Shown here: positions 1 to 8,796 of the stretch, in pieces | How positions within the stretch are numbered: the stretch's first letter is position 1 | Layout: every line of letters begins with the position of its first letter | NCBI RefSeq assembly: GCF_000284255.1 | Contig: NC_017075.1 | Coordinates: forward strand, 2,790,001 to 2,854,000 | Direction: 5' to 3' | Source: Rubrivivax gelatinosus IL144 | GTDB taxonomy: Bacteria > Pseudomonadota > Gammaproteobacteria > Burkholderiales > Burkholderiaceae_C | Length of the DNA: 64,000 bases | Notes under the pieces: model-generated | Database searches by the model: none | The model's input: the letters and a program-made list of their open reading frames with translations, nothing else | Told to the model about the DNA's origin: nothing | Translations under genes and position numbers: made by a program

Positions 1-10
1 AAGAAGGCGC

Positions 11-550
11 TCAGCGCTGTCGCCGCCGACGCGCGGCCAGCAGCGTGAGCAGGCCCAGGCCGGCGGCCATCATCGCGGCGCTGGCCGGCTCGGGCACGGC
101 AAACGCCACCGACAGGTCCAGCGAGGCGTCGCGGCCGCCCCAGCCGGTGGCGCGCAGCGTGTAGGTGCCCGGGCCCAGCGCCCCGGCCAGCACCGAGTTG
201 GCCAGGCCGGCGGCGCGGCCGGCGAAGGAGTCCGACAGCACGAGCTCGCCGTCGGCGCCCAGCAGATCGATGTCGACGCGGTACAGGCGGGAGCCCCGCG
301 GCAGCACCGACCAGTTCGCTCGGCCGTCGATCTGCAGCGGGCTGTCGACGGTGAAGGTGATCGTCTGCTCCAACCGTCCGCGCTGGCCCGCGGCGAAGCT
401 GTCGAGCACCAGGCGGTCGCCGGCCCCGAACGGCTTGTCGAGCACCGTCGACGCCACCAGGCGGTCGAAGTCGACGACTTGCACCGTGGCCTGCGCCGGC
501 AGCGCCGCCCAGGCGGCCGCTGCCAGCGCCATCGCCGTCTTGGTCTTCAT
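11..550 (-). CDS. PEP-CTERM sorting domain protein
   Basis: Secreted protein of 179 aa. Residues 1-21 form a signal peptide ending in a small-residue cleavage site (LPAQA). The C-terminus has the exosortase recognition pattern: VPEPA, then a hydrophobic helix (MMAAGLGLLTLLAA), then a basic tail RRRRQR. PEP-CTERM proteins are exported, cut by an exosortase and delivered to the outer surface or to exopolysaccharide. The body (about residues 22-150) looks like a beta-rich extracellular domain and has no motif I recognise. A good ribosome-binding site (GGAGGG) stands before the ATG. No exosortase gene is in the window. I see no sigma-54 promoter here, unlike the second PEP-CTERM gene at 45.7 kb. 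Confidence 0.85.
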   Translation of the reverse strand: MKTKTAMALAAAAWAALPAQATVQVVDFDRLVASTVLDKPFGAGDRLVLDSFAAGQRGRLEQTITFTVDSPLQIDGRANWSVLPRGSRLYRVDIDLLGADGELVLSDSFAGRAAGLANSVLAGALGPGTYTLRATGWGGRDASLDLSVAFAVPEPASAAMMAAGLGLLTLLAARRRRQR

Positions 551-708
551 TCGCCCTCCAGCGCTTGAACCAGGTCAGGGGCGACGGTGTACCCGAAGCA
601 CGCCGGCGCGCCACCCCGCAGCCCCGGGGCGACACGCGGCAATCGGTAATCAAACGTCAACGAGGCGCGCTGGCCGATGCGCCCGCTTACCGCTGAAGCG
701 GCTTGCGC

Positions 709-1158
709 TCAGTCGTCCGGCTGTTCGACGACGAAGAGGAAACCGAGCAGCTCGCCGTCGTCGCCGGTCATCTCGTAGACGTCGGCGCCGGCGATCGCGT
801 CGGCGCCCGACATCTGCACCGCGGCTTCGGTGGCCGCGCGCAGCGCCGTGTCGACGTCGGCGCCGGCGGCGAGCTGCTCGGCCTGCACCGCGTTGGCGCT
901 GTCGCGCGCGGCCAGCACGGCCGGCGTGTCGCCGAGTTCGCCGTCGGGCGTCAGCGTGCCGGCCAGGCGCGCGCCGAGGAACTCGTCGCGCACCGCCTCG
1001 CGGCTCGTCGGCTCGGCCCGAGGCTCCAGCGGCACGAGCGTCACGCCCGGCGGCACATGCGCCGGCTCGGCGGGCGGCTCCTGGGCCAGCACCGTGCCGG
1101 ACAGGACCAGCGCCAGGCCGGCGGCCGCCAGCAATCGGCTCTTGTGCAAACGCTTCAT
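709..1158 (-). CDS. small secreted protein, function unknown
   Basis: 149-aa protein with an N-terminal signal peptide (basic start KRLHKSR, hydrophobic stretch, cleavage near VLAQ at residues 25-26). The mature part is acidic and alanine-rich with no family I recognise. The in-frame ORF extends further upstream, but the ATG at 1158 is chosen because it gives the signal peptide and overlaps the stop of the upstream BON-domain gene by four bases (ATGA), a usual sign of translational coupling. It is therefore probably the second gene of a two-gene envelope operon. Confidence 0.6.
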   Translation of the reverse strand: MKRLHKSRLLAAAGLALVLSGTVLAQEPPAEPAHVPPGVTLVPLEPRAEPTSREAVRDEFLGARLAGTLTPDGELGDTPAVLAARDSANAVQAEQLAAGADVDTALRAATEAAVQMSGADAIAGADVYEMTGDDGELLGFLFVVEQPDD

Positions 1159-1586
1159 CGCATCGCTCCTTCGGCAAGGGCCACCTCGAGCACGTTCTCG
1201 ACCGTGCGCACGCCGTCGACCCGGGCAGCGATCTGCTCTGCGCGCGTACGCGCGTCGGGGTCGGGCACGCTGCCGCGCAAGGCGACGCGGCCCCCGACAC
1301 AGTCGATCTCCACCGGCGCCATCGCCAGCGCCGGGTCGCGGCCGAGCTCGGCGCTGACCGCGGCGCCGATGCCGGCGTCGTTCACCTTGTCGACGAAGAG
1401 CTCCGGCGTCTGCAGACGCGGTGCCGGCGCCACGCTGGGCGTCGGCACCGGCTCGACGCGCACGACCGGCAAGGGGTCGGCGGGTTCGGCCGCACGCGCG
1501 TCGGCGAAGGGCCTGGGGCTGCACGCGGCGATCGCGGCGACGGCCCCGGCCGAGCAGATCAGGGTGTAGGCGGCGATGGGTCTCAT
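1155..1586 (-). CDS. BON-domain lipoprotein
   Basis: Start chosen at MRPIAAY (1586), because that places a lipoprotein-type signal directly at the N-terminus: hydrophobic residues followed by AAIAAC, with Cys at about residue 21. A start five codons upstream (1601) is possible. The C-terminal half has the BON pattern: an alpha/beta repeat with GGRVALRGSVPD followed by a helix (TRAEQIAARVDGV) and VENVLEV. BON domains are found in envelope-stress proteins such as OsmY and are thought to bind phospholipid. The middle is proline-rich, probably a linker. It overlaps the next gene by four bases. Confidence 0.7.
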   Translation of the reverse strand: MRPIAAYTLICSAGAVAAIAACSPRPFADARAAEPADPLPVVRVEPVPTPSVAPAPRLQTPELFVDKVNDAGIGAAVSAELGRDPALAMAPVEIDCVGGRVALRGSVPDPDARTRAEQIAARVDGVRTVENVLEVALAEGAMR

Positions 1587-1716
1587 CGGCGGTCCTTGCA
1601 ACGCGCCGCCGGGATGGCAGCGCCCAGGGCTGCACCGTACGCGGCGGGCCCGCGGCGGCGGGTCGGGCGGCAGGGAAAACAGGCGTAGGACGAGGCCCCG
1701 GCGTGCCCGGCGCTCG

Positions 1717-3723
1717 TCAGCGGCCCGGCGCCGGCTTGGGTTGTGCCGTGCAGGGATCGGACTTCTCGCCGCTGCCCGGGTCGACGAAGGGCAGCAGCGC
1801 CGCCACCGGCGCCGCCAGCACGCCGAGCACGATCGCCGCCGCCGCCCGCCCGGCCAGCCGGCCGGCCTGCACGCCGACCTCAGGACGCGAGAAGTGGCCG
1901 CCGATCAGCACCGGCGTGCGCAGCGACAGCGGCGAGAAGTCCTTGGGCCGCACCTGCGCGCGCAACGCCAGCGTCTCGTCGGCCAGACTGGCGCGGCCGT
2001 CGACCAGCACCGTGCTGTCGCGGTTGTCGATGACCGCCACACGCGGCACGACCAGCCCGTCGCGCACGCCGAACTCCAGCCGAGCGCAGCGCAGTGGCAG
2101 CGGCTCGTCGCCGCGCACCAGCACGCCCAGCGCCTGCGCAAGGTCGAGACCCGCGGCCTCGGTCAAGAGGTGCGAGACGGTGCCGCGGCGCAGCATCAGA
2201 CGGCCGTCGCCGTCGGCGCTGCCGAGGATCTGCGCCGTCGAACGGCCACGGCCGGCGAGCACCAGCCGGCCTTCCAGAATGCCGGTTAGCAGCGCCTGGC
2301 GTGCGTCGTCGCCGCCACCGCCGCGGCGCAGTGCCGGGATCCAGCGCGCGACGTCGACCCGCTCGAAACTCAGGTCCAGCGACCAGTGCGCCGGCGTCTG
2401 CCGCGCGTCCAGCGCGCTCCAGCCTTCGACCCGGCCGCCGCCGATGACGCCCGAAAGCGCATCCAGCCGCAGCACCGCGTCGTCCAGCCGCACGCGCGTG
2501 CGCAGCTGGCGCACCGGGGCCAGCGCCTCGGTGCCGAAGTCGAGCTCGCCGACGGCGACCTGGACGTCGGCGTCCATGCCGCGCAGCTGCGGCAGGTTGA
2601 ACTCGCGCTGCGGCAGCACGCGCCGCGGCGGCGCATCGGCGGGCGCCGGACGCGCCGGCGCGCCTGCGGCACCGACCGCCGGCCCCAGGTCGGCCAGCGC
2701 CAGCCGCTCGCCCCCCAGCTGGCCGCTGAGCCGGCCGGGTTCACGCGTGCCGTCGTAGCGGAAGTCGCCCGCCAGCCGGCTGCTGCCGACGGCCGCGCGT
2801 TCGGCCACCAGATGCCAGACGCCGGCGTCGTGCGCCAGCCGGCCGACCAGCTCGAACGGCGGCGTCGCCGGCAGCGCCAGGCCCAGCGGCGACCCGACCG
2901 CGGCCAGCGACGGCCCTTTCAGGCGCAACGCGCCATCGAGCCGACGGCCGGTCAGCAGCGCGGCAGCGCGGCCGTCGAAGGCCAGCACGACCTCGCCGAC
3001 CCGGCCTTCCAGCCGCACCGGCAGCGCCGGCGCCTGCTCGGACTCGTCGAGCAGCGGCAGCGCTGCGGCCGTCTGCGCGCGCAGGTCCAGCGCATGGCCG
3101 CGGTACTGGCCCCGGGCACGGGCCTCGATGCCGCGCCCGCCCTCGCCTTCGCTGCCGCTCAGGTCGACCGTCGCACGCAGCGCCAGCAGCCGGTCGTCGA
3201 TCTCGACGTGGCCCTGGTCGAGCGCCAGCAGCCCGAACCGCGGCAGCGCGGCGTCGCCCGCCGGCGGCGCGGCGGGCTGGCCGAGCTGCCAGCTGGCGCG
3301 GCCGTCGGCCAGGCGCTGCAGGCGGGCGTCGAGCGCATGCGCCCGCAGCGCCTCCAGCCGCAGCGGCGCGCCGTCGCGCCAGCGGCGGATGTCGGACCAG
3401 AGCCAGTCGACACGCACCTCGCGCGCGTCGACGAAATGCGGCAGCTCCAGACCGTGCGCGGCGCCGACGACGATGCGCGCCGCCTGCACGTGGGGGCTTA
3501 AAACGAAGCGCACGCGAAACGGCGCTTCGATGCGCACCGGGCTGGCGGTGGCACGCGCCGCGGCGCGCTCGACCGGCCCGCGCAGGAAAGGCCAGCCCAG
3601 CGCTTCGCAGAGCAGCAAGGCCGCCAGCAGCAGACCGGCGAAGGCCGCCACGGGCCTGACAGCACGCAGCACGCCATGGCGGCGTGCGGGGGGATCGCCG
3701 AGGGCGGTGCCGGGAGGATTCAT
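1717..3723 (-). CDS. AsmA family protein
   Basis: 668-aa protein with one N-terminal membrane anchor (about residues 24-43, VRPVAAFAGLLLAALLLCEA) followed by a long periplasmic beta-rich region. The N-terminal pattern (SPVRIEAPFRVRFVLSPHVQAARI...), the mid-protein ALSGVIGGGRVEGW segment and the C-terminal LSLRTPVLIGGHFSRPEVG segment are typical of AsmA-like proteins. Relatives (AsmA, TamB, YdbH, YhdP) form long hydrophobic grooves thought to carry phospholipid between membranes. The ATG at 3723 is used; the ORF runs further upstream, but those codons overlap the divergent gene at 3781 and look non-coding. The C-terminal GSGEKSDPCTAQPKPAPGR tail is unremarkable. Confidence 0.8.
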   Translation of the reverse strand: MNPPGTALGDPPARRHGVLRAVRPVAAFAGLLLAALLLCEALGWPFLRGPVERAAARATASPVRIEAPFRVRFVLSPHVQAARIVVGAAHGLELPHFVDAREVRVDWLWSDIRRWRDGAPLRLEALRAHALDARLQRLADGRASWQLGQPAAPPAGDAALPRFGLLALDQGHVEIDDRLLALRATVDLSGSEGEGGRGIEARARGQYRGHALDLRAQTAAALPLLDESEQAPALPVRLEGRVGEVVLAFDGRAAALLTGRRLDGALRLKGPSLAAVGSPLGLALPATPPFELVGRLAHDAGVWHLVAERAAVGSSRLAGDFRYDGTREPGRLSGQLGGERLALADLGPAVGAAGAPARPAPADAPPRRVLPQREFNLPQLRGMDADVQVAVGELDFGTEALAPVRQLRTRVRLDDAVLRLDALSGVIGGGRVEGWSALDARQTPAHWSLDLSFERVDVARWIPALRRGGGGDDARQALLTGILEGRLVLAGRGRSTAQILGSADGDGRLMLRRGTVSHLLTEAAGLDLAQALGVLVRGDEPLPLRCARLEFGVRDGLVVPRVAVIDNRDSTVLVDGRASLADETLALRAQVRPKDFSPLSLRTPVLIGGHFSRPEVGVQAGRLAGRAAAAIVLGVLAAPVAALLPFVDPGSGEKSDPCTAQPKPAPGR

Positions 3724-3780
3724 GGCCCGGCACCGGCAACAGGCGTTCCGGGCGGGTACGCACGTTGCCGCAGGCGGCCG

Positions 3781-4083
3781 ATGAAACACTCGAACAAACC
3801 GCAGAAGCCGGCCGGCACCGCAGCCAAGTCGCCGGTGGCGGCGGGCACGCCACCGATCGCGCCCGGCCAGGCCCCCGGCGAAGAGGGCGAAGGCCTGCCG
3901 CTGCCGCACGAACGCGACGAATCGGCCGGCGACAGCGGCATGACGCCGCGCCCGGTGATGGAACAGGCGCGGCGCGACCTGGCCTCGGGCCAGGTGGACA
4001 CCGACCTGCGGGGCACCCCCGGCCTGGACGCCGCGGGGCGTGAGGACGCCGTCGGGCCCGACGCCGCTGCCGCCAAGCCTTGA
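3781..4083 (+). CDS. small hydrophilic protein, unknown
   Basis: 100-aa protein, highly charged and rich in Pro, Gly, Asp and Glu, with no hydrophobic segment and probably disordered. It begins MKHSNKPQKPAG, and the middle (ERDESAGDSG) resembles small conserved Burkholderiales proteins of unknown role. It lies divergent to the AsmA-like gene across 57 bases and beside other stress-type genes. Function not known. Confidence 0.6.
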   Translation: MKHSNKPQKPAGTAAKSPVAAGTPPIAPGQAPGEEGEGLPLPHERDESAGDSGMTPRPVMEQARRDLASGQVDTDLRGTPGLDAAGREDAVGPDAAAAKP

Positions 4084-4143
4084 GCTCGCCGTGGCGGCCG
4101 CCCGCACCCGGGCGAGGTGCGGGGGCTCGCGCCGCGGCGGCGA

Positions 4144-4467
4144 TCAGCGCCGCAGCGCCTCTTCGAGTTGCTGCTTGCTCATCGACGAGCGGCCCGGCAG
4201 CTTCGCCTTGCGCGCCTCCTCGTAGAGCTGGCGATAGGTTCGGCCGCCCGGCCCGGCGTGCGAACGCAGCCCACCGCGGCGCGACGGGCTGATGTCCTCG
4301 GTCGACGCACGGCTGGCCTCGCGGGCCTCGCCTTCCTGCGCCCGCACCTTGTTGACGGTGCGCGCGGCGATCTCCTCGGCCGTGGCTTCCGGGCGGCCGT
4401 GTTCGACCAGACCTTGCTTGATGTGCTCGTACTGGCGTTCGCGCTTGGCGCTCCAGGCCTTGGGCAT
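4144..4467 (-). CDS. Rho-N / plasmid-stabilisation-like small protein
   Basis: 107-aa basic protein. Residues 1-50 (MPKAWSAKRERQYEHIKQGL, then a helix ending in TAEEIAARTVNKVRAQEG) match a family often annotated as plasmid stabilisation protein. The C-terminus (RTYRQLYEEARKAKLPGRSSMSKQQLEEALRR) resembles the short helical Rho N-terminal domain, a nucleic-acid-binding fold. The plasmid label is historical; in chromosomes these genes sit in stress clusters, as here. It starts 11 bases downstream of the hemerythrin gene's stop and is probably cotranscribed with it. Confidence 0.65.
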   Translation of the reverse strand: MPKAWSAKRERQYEHIKQGLVEHGRPEATAEEIAARTVNKVRAQEGEAREASRASTEDISPSRRGGLRSHAGPGGRTYRQLYEEARKAKLPGRSSMSKQQLEEALRR

Positions 4468-4478
4468 GGTGTCGTCCT

Positions 4479-4997
4479 TCAATCGGCGCGCAAGGGCTCC
4501 GCCGCGTCGGTCTGGCCGCGCAGCGCCTCGCGCGGGGCGCCGTCGCGGCGCAGCCGGCCCTGCTCGCGCAGCATCTCGCGCCCCAGATCCAGGCGGTGGG
4601 CCTGCGGCAGCAGCAGCACGACCTTCGGGAACAGGTGCTCTTCCTCTTCCTCGTGGTGGTGCTCGCACTGCTCCTGCAGCACGTGGGCCTTGGCGCCGAA
4701 GGTCGTGTCGGCGGGGTCCATCACCAGCAGGTCGGCGACCAGGCGCTTGAGCGCCAGATGCTCTTCCAGCGATTCCAGCAGCACGTCCTCGGTGCTGGCG
4801 CCGGCGACGGCCGGATAGAACACGCGCTCTTCGGCGAGCAGGTGCAGTGCGAGTTCGTCGCCGGCTTCCTGCAACGCCTCGCGGCGCCGGTCTTCGGCTT
4901 CGGCGCCGGTCAGGCGGCGCAGCAGTTCCTCGAGGCGACGGTGCTGAGCGACCAGCATCACGACGGCGTCGTCGGCTTCGGGAGAGTCGGGTTCCAC
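4479..4997 (-). CDS. hemerythrin domain-containing protein
   Basis: 172-aa four-helix protein using a GTG start at 4997, chosen because GGAG lies about 8 bases upstream and no ATG suits the domain boundary. Candidate di-iron ligands are visible: QHRRLEELL near residue 20, LHLLAEERVFYP near 55, EEHLALKR in the middle and EHHHEEEEEHLFP near 120. Hemerythrin-like proteins bind O2, NO or oxidants through a non-haem di-iron centre. The C-terminal 40 residues are charged and probably flexible. It is probably cotranscribed with the small Rho-N-like gene downstream. Confidence 0.8.
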   Translation of the reverse strand: MEPDSPEADDAVVMLVAQHRRLEELLRRLTGAEAEDRRREALQEAGDELALHLLAEERVFYPAVAGASTEDVLLESLEEHLALKRLVADLLVMDPADTTFGAKAHVLQEQCEHHHEEEEEHLFPKVVLLLPQAHRLDLGREMLREQGRLRRDGAPREALRGQTDAAEPLRAD

Positions 4998-5059
4998 GGC
5001 GGGCTCCGGATGGGGTGACCAGGCGAGCCCGGGCACGCCGCGTGCCCGGTGGCGTGCCG

Positions 5060-6112
5060 ATGAAGGAACCCGATCTGCTGCCGCCGCCCTCTCCCTCCCG
5101 CCAGGATGGAGACCGCCGCGGCGGGCGCGTCGGGCCCTGGCTGCTGACGCTGGCCGGCGTCGCGCTGGCCTGGGTGCTGGCCGACGTGCTGATGCTGGTC
5201 TTCGCCGGGCTGCTGTTCGCGCTGGTGTTGCGCGCGCTGGCGGCACCGCTGGAAGCCCGTGGGCTCTCGCCCCACCTGTCGCTGCCGCTGGTGCTGGCGG
5301 CGCTGGTGGCGCTGCTGGTGGGCTCGTTCTGGTTCGTCGGCGCCGGCGCCACCGAGCAGCTGCAGGCCTTGCGCGAGACGCTGCCGCGCGCCTGGGCCGC
5401 CTTCCTGCAGTGGATGGCCGAGTACCCGACCGGGCGCTGGCTGCAGTCGCTGTGGGAAAGCGCCAAGCCCTTCGAGGACTGGAGCCGGCTGGCCGGCCTG
5501 GCCACCGGCACGCTGAACGCCGCCACCGGCGCGGTCGGCGCGCTGGTGCTGCTGCTGGTCATCGGCATCTACCTGGCCGCCGACCCCGACACCTACCGCC
5601 GCGGCCTGATCACGCTGGTGCCGCCGCCGCGGCGCGCGCTGGCCGCACGCACGCTGGACGCCACCGGCCGCGACCTCTCGCGCTGGCTGCTCGGCCAGGC
5701 GGTGTCGATGCTCGTCGTCGGCGCGCTGACCGGCATCGGCCTGGCGCTGATCGGTTCGCCGCTGGTGCTGTCGCTGAGCCTGATCGCCGGGCTGCTGGAG
5801 TTCGTGCCGTACTTCGGGCCCATCGTCTCGGGAGTGCTGATCGTCGGCGTCGCGCTCGCCGAAGGCGAAGGGCTGGCGCTGCAGGCGCTGCTGGTCTGCG
5901 TCGCCGTGCAGCAGGCCGAGGGCTACATCGTGCAGCCGCTGGTGCAGCGCTGGGCGGTGCGGCTGCCGCCGGTGCTGGGCATGTGCTCGGTGCTGGTCTT
6001 CGGCGTGCTGTTCGGTCTGCCCGGCGTGCTGCTGGCGATGCCGCTGATGGTGCTGACGATGACGCTGGTCGGCGAGCTCTACGTGCGCCGCCTGCCGGGG
6101 GCTTCGCCCTAG
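5060..6112 (+). CDS. AI-2E family transporter (PerM/YdiK type)
   Basis: 350-aa integral membrane protein with about eight hydrophobic helices. There is a pair near residues 27-65, another near 75-95, a soluble segment of about 60 residues (EQLQALRETLPRAW...), then closely spaced helices to the end. The signature region LLEFVPYFGPIVSGVLI and the late PPVLGMCSVLVFGVLFGLPGVLLAMPL are characteristic. The family is named for TqsA (autoinducer-2 export), but members also include Na+/H+ antiporters and permeases of unknown substrate, so substrate cannot be deduced. The ATG at 5060 gives a short cytoplasmic tail and family length; the ORF is open further upstream. Confidence 0.8.
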   Translation: MKEPDLLPPPSPSRQDGDRRGGRVGPWLLTLAGVALAWVLADVLMLVFAGLLFALVLRALAAPLEARGLSPHLSLPLVLAALVALLVGSFWFVGAGATEQLQALRETLPRAWAAFLQWMAEYPTGRWLQSLWESAKPFEDWSRLAGLATGTLNAATGAVGALVLLLVIGIYLAADPDTYRRGLITLVPPPRRALAARTLDATGRDLSRWLLGQAVSMLVVGALTGIGLALIGSPLVLSLSLIAGLLEFVPYFGPIVSGVLIVGVALAEGEGLALQALLVCVAVQQAEGYIVQPLVQRWAVRLPPVLGMCSVLVFGVLFGLPGVLLAMPLMVLTMTLVGELYVRRLPGASP

Positions 6113-6176
6113 GGGGCGGGTACGAAACTTGTCCCGTCGCGGCCGGGACGCCCGCACGAGGCGCCGGAGGACGGAC

Positions 6177-6344
6177 ATGAGAACCCGACGCAAACGCGGC
6201 TGGCGACGCCTCGGCGTGGCCCTGCTGCTGGTCACGATGCCGGCATTCGGCGGCGATGCCGGCAACCTGGTGCTCGAGGAACTCGGCGACCTGCCCCGTC
6301 TGCTGGTGCAGGGCGTCGCCACGGGTACGGGCCTTGCCGTCTGA
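6177..6344 (+). CDS. small secreted or membrane peptide
   Basis: 55-codon ORF with GGAGG seven bases before the ATG. It encodes an Arg-rich start (RTRRKRGWRR), a hydrophobic segment LGVALLLVTMPAFGG that looks like a signal peptide, and a short mature part of about 30 residues. It lies 22 bases before the CBS gene on the same strand. No family recognised. The ribosome-binding site and signal-like N-terminus support it being real. Confidence 0.5.
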   Translation: MRTRRKRGWRRLGVALLLVTMPAFGGDAGNLVLEELGDLPRLLVQGVATGTGLAV

Positions 6345-6366
6345 CGGGCCACACCAGGGAAGCCCC

Positions 6367-6804
6367 ATGAACACGATTGCCGACGTGATGACCCGCGACC
6401 CGGTCGCGGTCCGCCCCCGCGAGACGGTGCAGCGCGCCGCGCAGCTGATGGACGAGCTCAACGTCGGCTGCCTGCCGGTCTGCGAGGACTGGCAGGTGCG
6501 CGGCATCGTCACCGACCGCGACATCACGGTGCGCGCCACCGCCGCGGGGCTGGACCCGGGCTCGACCGAGGTCGCCGCGGTGATGAGCGAAGGCGTGCGC
6601 TGCTGCTCGCAGCGCCAGTCGCCGGCCGAGGTGCTGCGCCAGATGGCGGCGGTGCAGATCCGCCGCCTGCCGGTGATCGACGACGCCGGCCGGCTGGTCG
6701 GCATCGTCTCGCTCGGCGACCTCGCCGCGCGGCTGCCGGCCGGCGTCGAGGAGGCCTTGCGCCAGATCTCGACGCCGGCGGCTCCCGACCGCGCGGCCGC
6801 ATGA
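6367..6804 (+). CDS. CBS domain-containing protein
   Basis: 145-aa protein consisting of two CBS motifs (Bateman module): residues 1-60 (IADVMTRDPVAVRPRETVQRA ... RGIVTDRDITVRA) and about 68-128 (VAAVMSEGVRCC ... RRLPVIDDAGRLVGIVSLGDLA). Stand-alone CBS pairs bind adenine nucleotides and act as energy or stress sensors. Its stop overlaps the next gene's start by four bases (ATGA), so the two are translationally coupled. Confidence 0.85.
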   Translation: MNTIADVMTRDPVAVRPRETVQRAAQLMDELNVGCLPVCEDWQVRGIVTDRDITVRATAAGLDPGSTEVAAVMSEGVRCCSQRQSPAEVLRQMAAVQIRRLPVIDDAGRLVGIVSLGDLAARLPAGVEEALRQISTPAAPDRAAA

Positions 6805-8147
6805 GGCCCGCCACCCTGGCCAGGCTGGCGCCGCTGGCCCTCGCGGCGGCCCTGATCGGCTGCTCCGAGACCTCGCGGCTGCAGAACGGGGCCGACGTCG
6901 GGCCCGACCCGACGCTGGTCGAGCCGGTGCGCACGATGCTGCCCACGGTCAAGGTCGCCAAGGCGGTCGGCTGGCCCGAGGGCGAGCGCCCGGTCGCGGC
7001 GCCCGGCCTGGAGGTGCAGGCCTTCGCCACCGGGCTGGACCATCCGCGCTGGCTGCAGGTGCTGCCCAACGGCGACGTGCTGGTCGCCGAGACCAACGCC
7101 CCGGAGCGCCCCGAGAAAGCCCGCGGCGGCCTCAAGAACTGGTTCATGAAGCTGACGATGAAGAAGGCCGGCGCCGGCGTGCCCAGCGCCGACCGCGTCA
7201 CGCTGCTGCGCGACGCCGACGGCGACGGCCGCGCCGAGACCCGCGTGCCCTTCCTCGAGAACCTGCACTCGCCGTTCGGCATGGCGCTGGTCGGCGACCG
7301 CTTCTTCGTCGCCAACACCGACGCGGTGATGGAGTACCCCTACCGCGGCGGCGAGACGCGCATCACCGGCGCCGGCCGCCGCCTGGCCGAACTGCCGGCC
7401 GGGCCGCGCAACCACCACTGGACCAAGAGCCTGATCGCCAGCCTCGACGGCCGCACGCTCTACGCCACGGTCGGCTCCAACAGCAACGTCGCCGAGAACG
7501 GCCTCGACGAGGAGCGCGGCCGCGCCGCGATCTGGGCGATCGACGTCGCCGACGGCGCGATGCGGCTGTACGCCAGCGGCCTGCGCAACCCCAACGGCAT
7601 GGCCTGGGAGCCGGCGACCGGGCTGCTGTGGGTGGTGGTCAACGAACGCGACGAACTCGGCAGCGACCTGGTGCCCGACTACCTCACGTCGGTGCGCGAA
7701 GGCGGCTTCTACGGCTGGCCGTTCCGCTGGTGGGGCGACCGCGTCGAGACGCGCGTGCCCGCGCCGCCGACCCTGCCAGAGACGGTCCGGCCCGACTACG
7801 CGCTCGGGGCCCACGTCGCCGCGCTGGGCCTGGCCGCGGCGCGCGGCTCGACGGTGACGACGCCGCTGGGCGGCGCCACCGACGGCATGTTCGTCGGCGA
7901 ACACGGCTCCTGGAACCGGCGACCGCCTTCGGGCTACAAGGTGGTCTTCGTGCCCTTCGTCGGCGGCCGCCCGAGCGGCAAGCCGGTCGACGTGCTGACC
8001 GGCTTCCTCGACCCCGAAGGCCAGGCCCGGGGCCGCCCGGTCGGCGTCGCGGTCGACCGGCGCGGCGCGCTGCTGGTGGCCGACGACGTCGGCAACACCG
8101 TCTGGCGCGTCGTGCCGGCCGCCAGAGCGCAGCCGCCTCAGCGATAG
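6801..8147 (+). CDS. sorbosone dehydrogenase-like lipoprotein (beta-propeller)
   Basis: 448-aa lipoprotein: signal peptide with lipobox LIGC (Cys about residue 21), then a six-bladed beta-propeller of the glucose/sorbosone dehydrogenase family. Visible hallmarks are GLDHPRWLQVLPNGDVLVAE, VTLLRDADGDGRAETR, HSPFGMALVGDRFFVANTD, the NHHWTK segment, SGLRNPNGMAWEP, GGFYGWPF and FVGEHGSWNRRPPSGYKVVF. Members bind PQQ or other ligands in the propeller centre and oxidise sugars or related compounds; the actual substrate is not deducible. It is translationally coupled to the CBS gene upstream. Its last ten bases overlap the convergent stress-protein gene. Confidence 0.85.
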   Translation: MRPATLARLAPLALAAALIGCSETSRLQNGADVGPDPTLVEPVRTMLPTVKVAKAVGWPEGERPVAAPGLEVQAFATGLDHPRWLQVLPNGDVLVAETNAPERPEKARGGLKNWFMKLTMKKAGAGVPSADRVTLLRDADGDGRAETRVPFLENLHSPFGMALVGDRFFVANTDAVMEYPYRGGETRITGAGRRLAELPAGPRNHHWTKSLIASLDGRTLYATVGSNSNVAENGLDEERGRAAIWAIDVADGAMRLYASGLRNPNGMAWEPATGLLWVVVNERDELGSDLVPDYLTSVREGGFYGWPFRWWGDRVETRVPAPPTLPETVRPDYALGAHVAALGLAAARGSTVTTPLGGATDGMFVGEHGSWNRRPPSGYKVVFVPFVGGRPSGKPVDVLTGFLDPEGQARGRPVGVAVDRRGALLVADDVGNTVWRVVPAARAQPPQR

Positions 8148-8659
8148 AGGCCTTCGGCGTTCGCCGCGCGCCAGTTCTGCTCGAACCAGTCGGCGTCCTC
8201 GGCGTTGCGCGGACGCACACCCATCAGGATGCCGCCTTCGCGCAGCCCGCTCTCGTACTGCTTGACGCGTTCTTCGGGGATGCCCCAGCCGATCAGCGCG
8301 CCCAGCAGGCCGCCGGCGGCGCCGCCCGCACCCGCCCCGGCCAGCGCCGCGGCCAGCGGCCCGGCGATGACCAGGCCCAGGCCGGGCAGCGCGATCGTCG
8401 TGCCCACCGCGGCCAGCGCCGCGGCGACGGCGCCGACGGCCCCGCCGATGCCGGCACCGATGCCCGCGCCTTCGGCGGCCTTGGTGCCGAGTTCGGTCTG
8501 CGGCGCGCTGGCGCTACCGAAGTGCTGCTGCCGGGTTTCGTCGGACATCACGAGGTTGACGTCGTCGGCGCCGTAACCGCGGTCGATGACGCCCTGGTAA
8601 GCGCGTTCCGCGGCTTCGCGGTCGCGGAAAAGTCCGGTGAGGACGCGTTCCTGTGCCAT
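8138..8659 (-). CDS. general stress protein 17M-like domain protein
   Basis: 173-aa protein. Residues 6-45 (VLTGLFRDREAAERAYQGVI ... DDVNLVMSD) fit the short alpha/beta domain of Bacillus general stress protein 17M/YflT-like proteins. Residues 60-130 are a long Gly/Ala-rich hydrophobic region (IGAGIGGAVGAVAAALAAVG ... LAGAGAGGAAGGLLGALIGW) like the glycine-zipper segments of stress-induced membrane-associated proteins. The tail GILMGVRPRNAEDADWFEQNW is typical of the family. AGGAG stands seven bases before the ATG. It overlaps the end of the convergent dehydrogenase gene by 10 bases. Confidence 0.75.
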   Translation of the reverse strand: MAQERVLTGLFRDREAAERAYQGVIDRGYGADDVNLVMSDETRQQHFGSASAPQTELGTKAAEGAGIGAGIGGAVGAVAAALAAVGTTIALPGLGLVIAGPLAAALAGAGAGGAAGGLLGALIGWGIPEERVKQYESGLREGGILMGVRPRNAEDADWFEQNWRAANAEGLYR

Positions 8660-8796
8660 GTGGTTCTCCTGTGGATCGTGGCCGGGCGGCAAGGCCCGTA
8701 CCCTTGTCCGGGGGCCCCGCATGCCGAGGCACAGCGCTTGCCGACCCCGTGCAGGCGGCCGGCATCGGCCGACCTCAACCACGAAAGGACGGAGAG

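Noticed and set aside
551..708. Sigma-54 promoter for the first PEP-CTERM gene.
   Set aside because: No GG-N10-GC element with the expected flanks is present on the correct strand, unlike at 46.6 kb.
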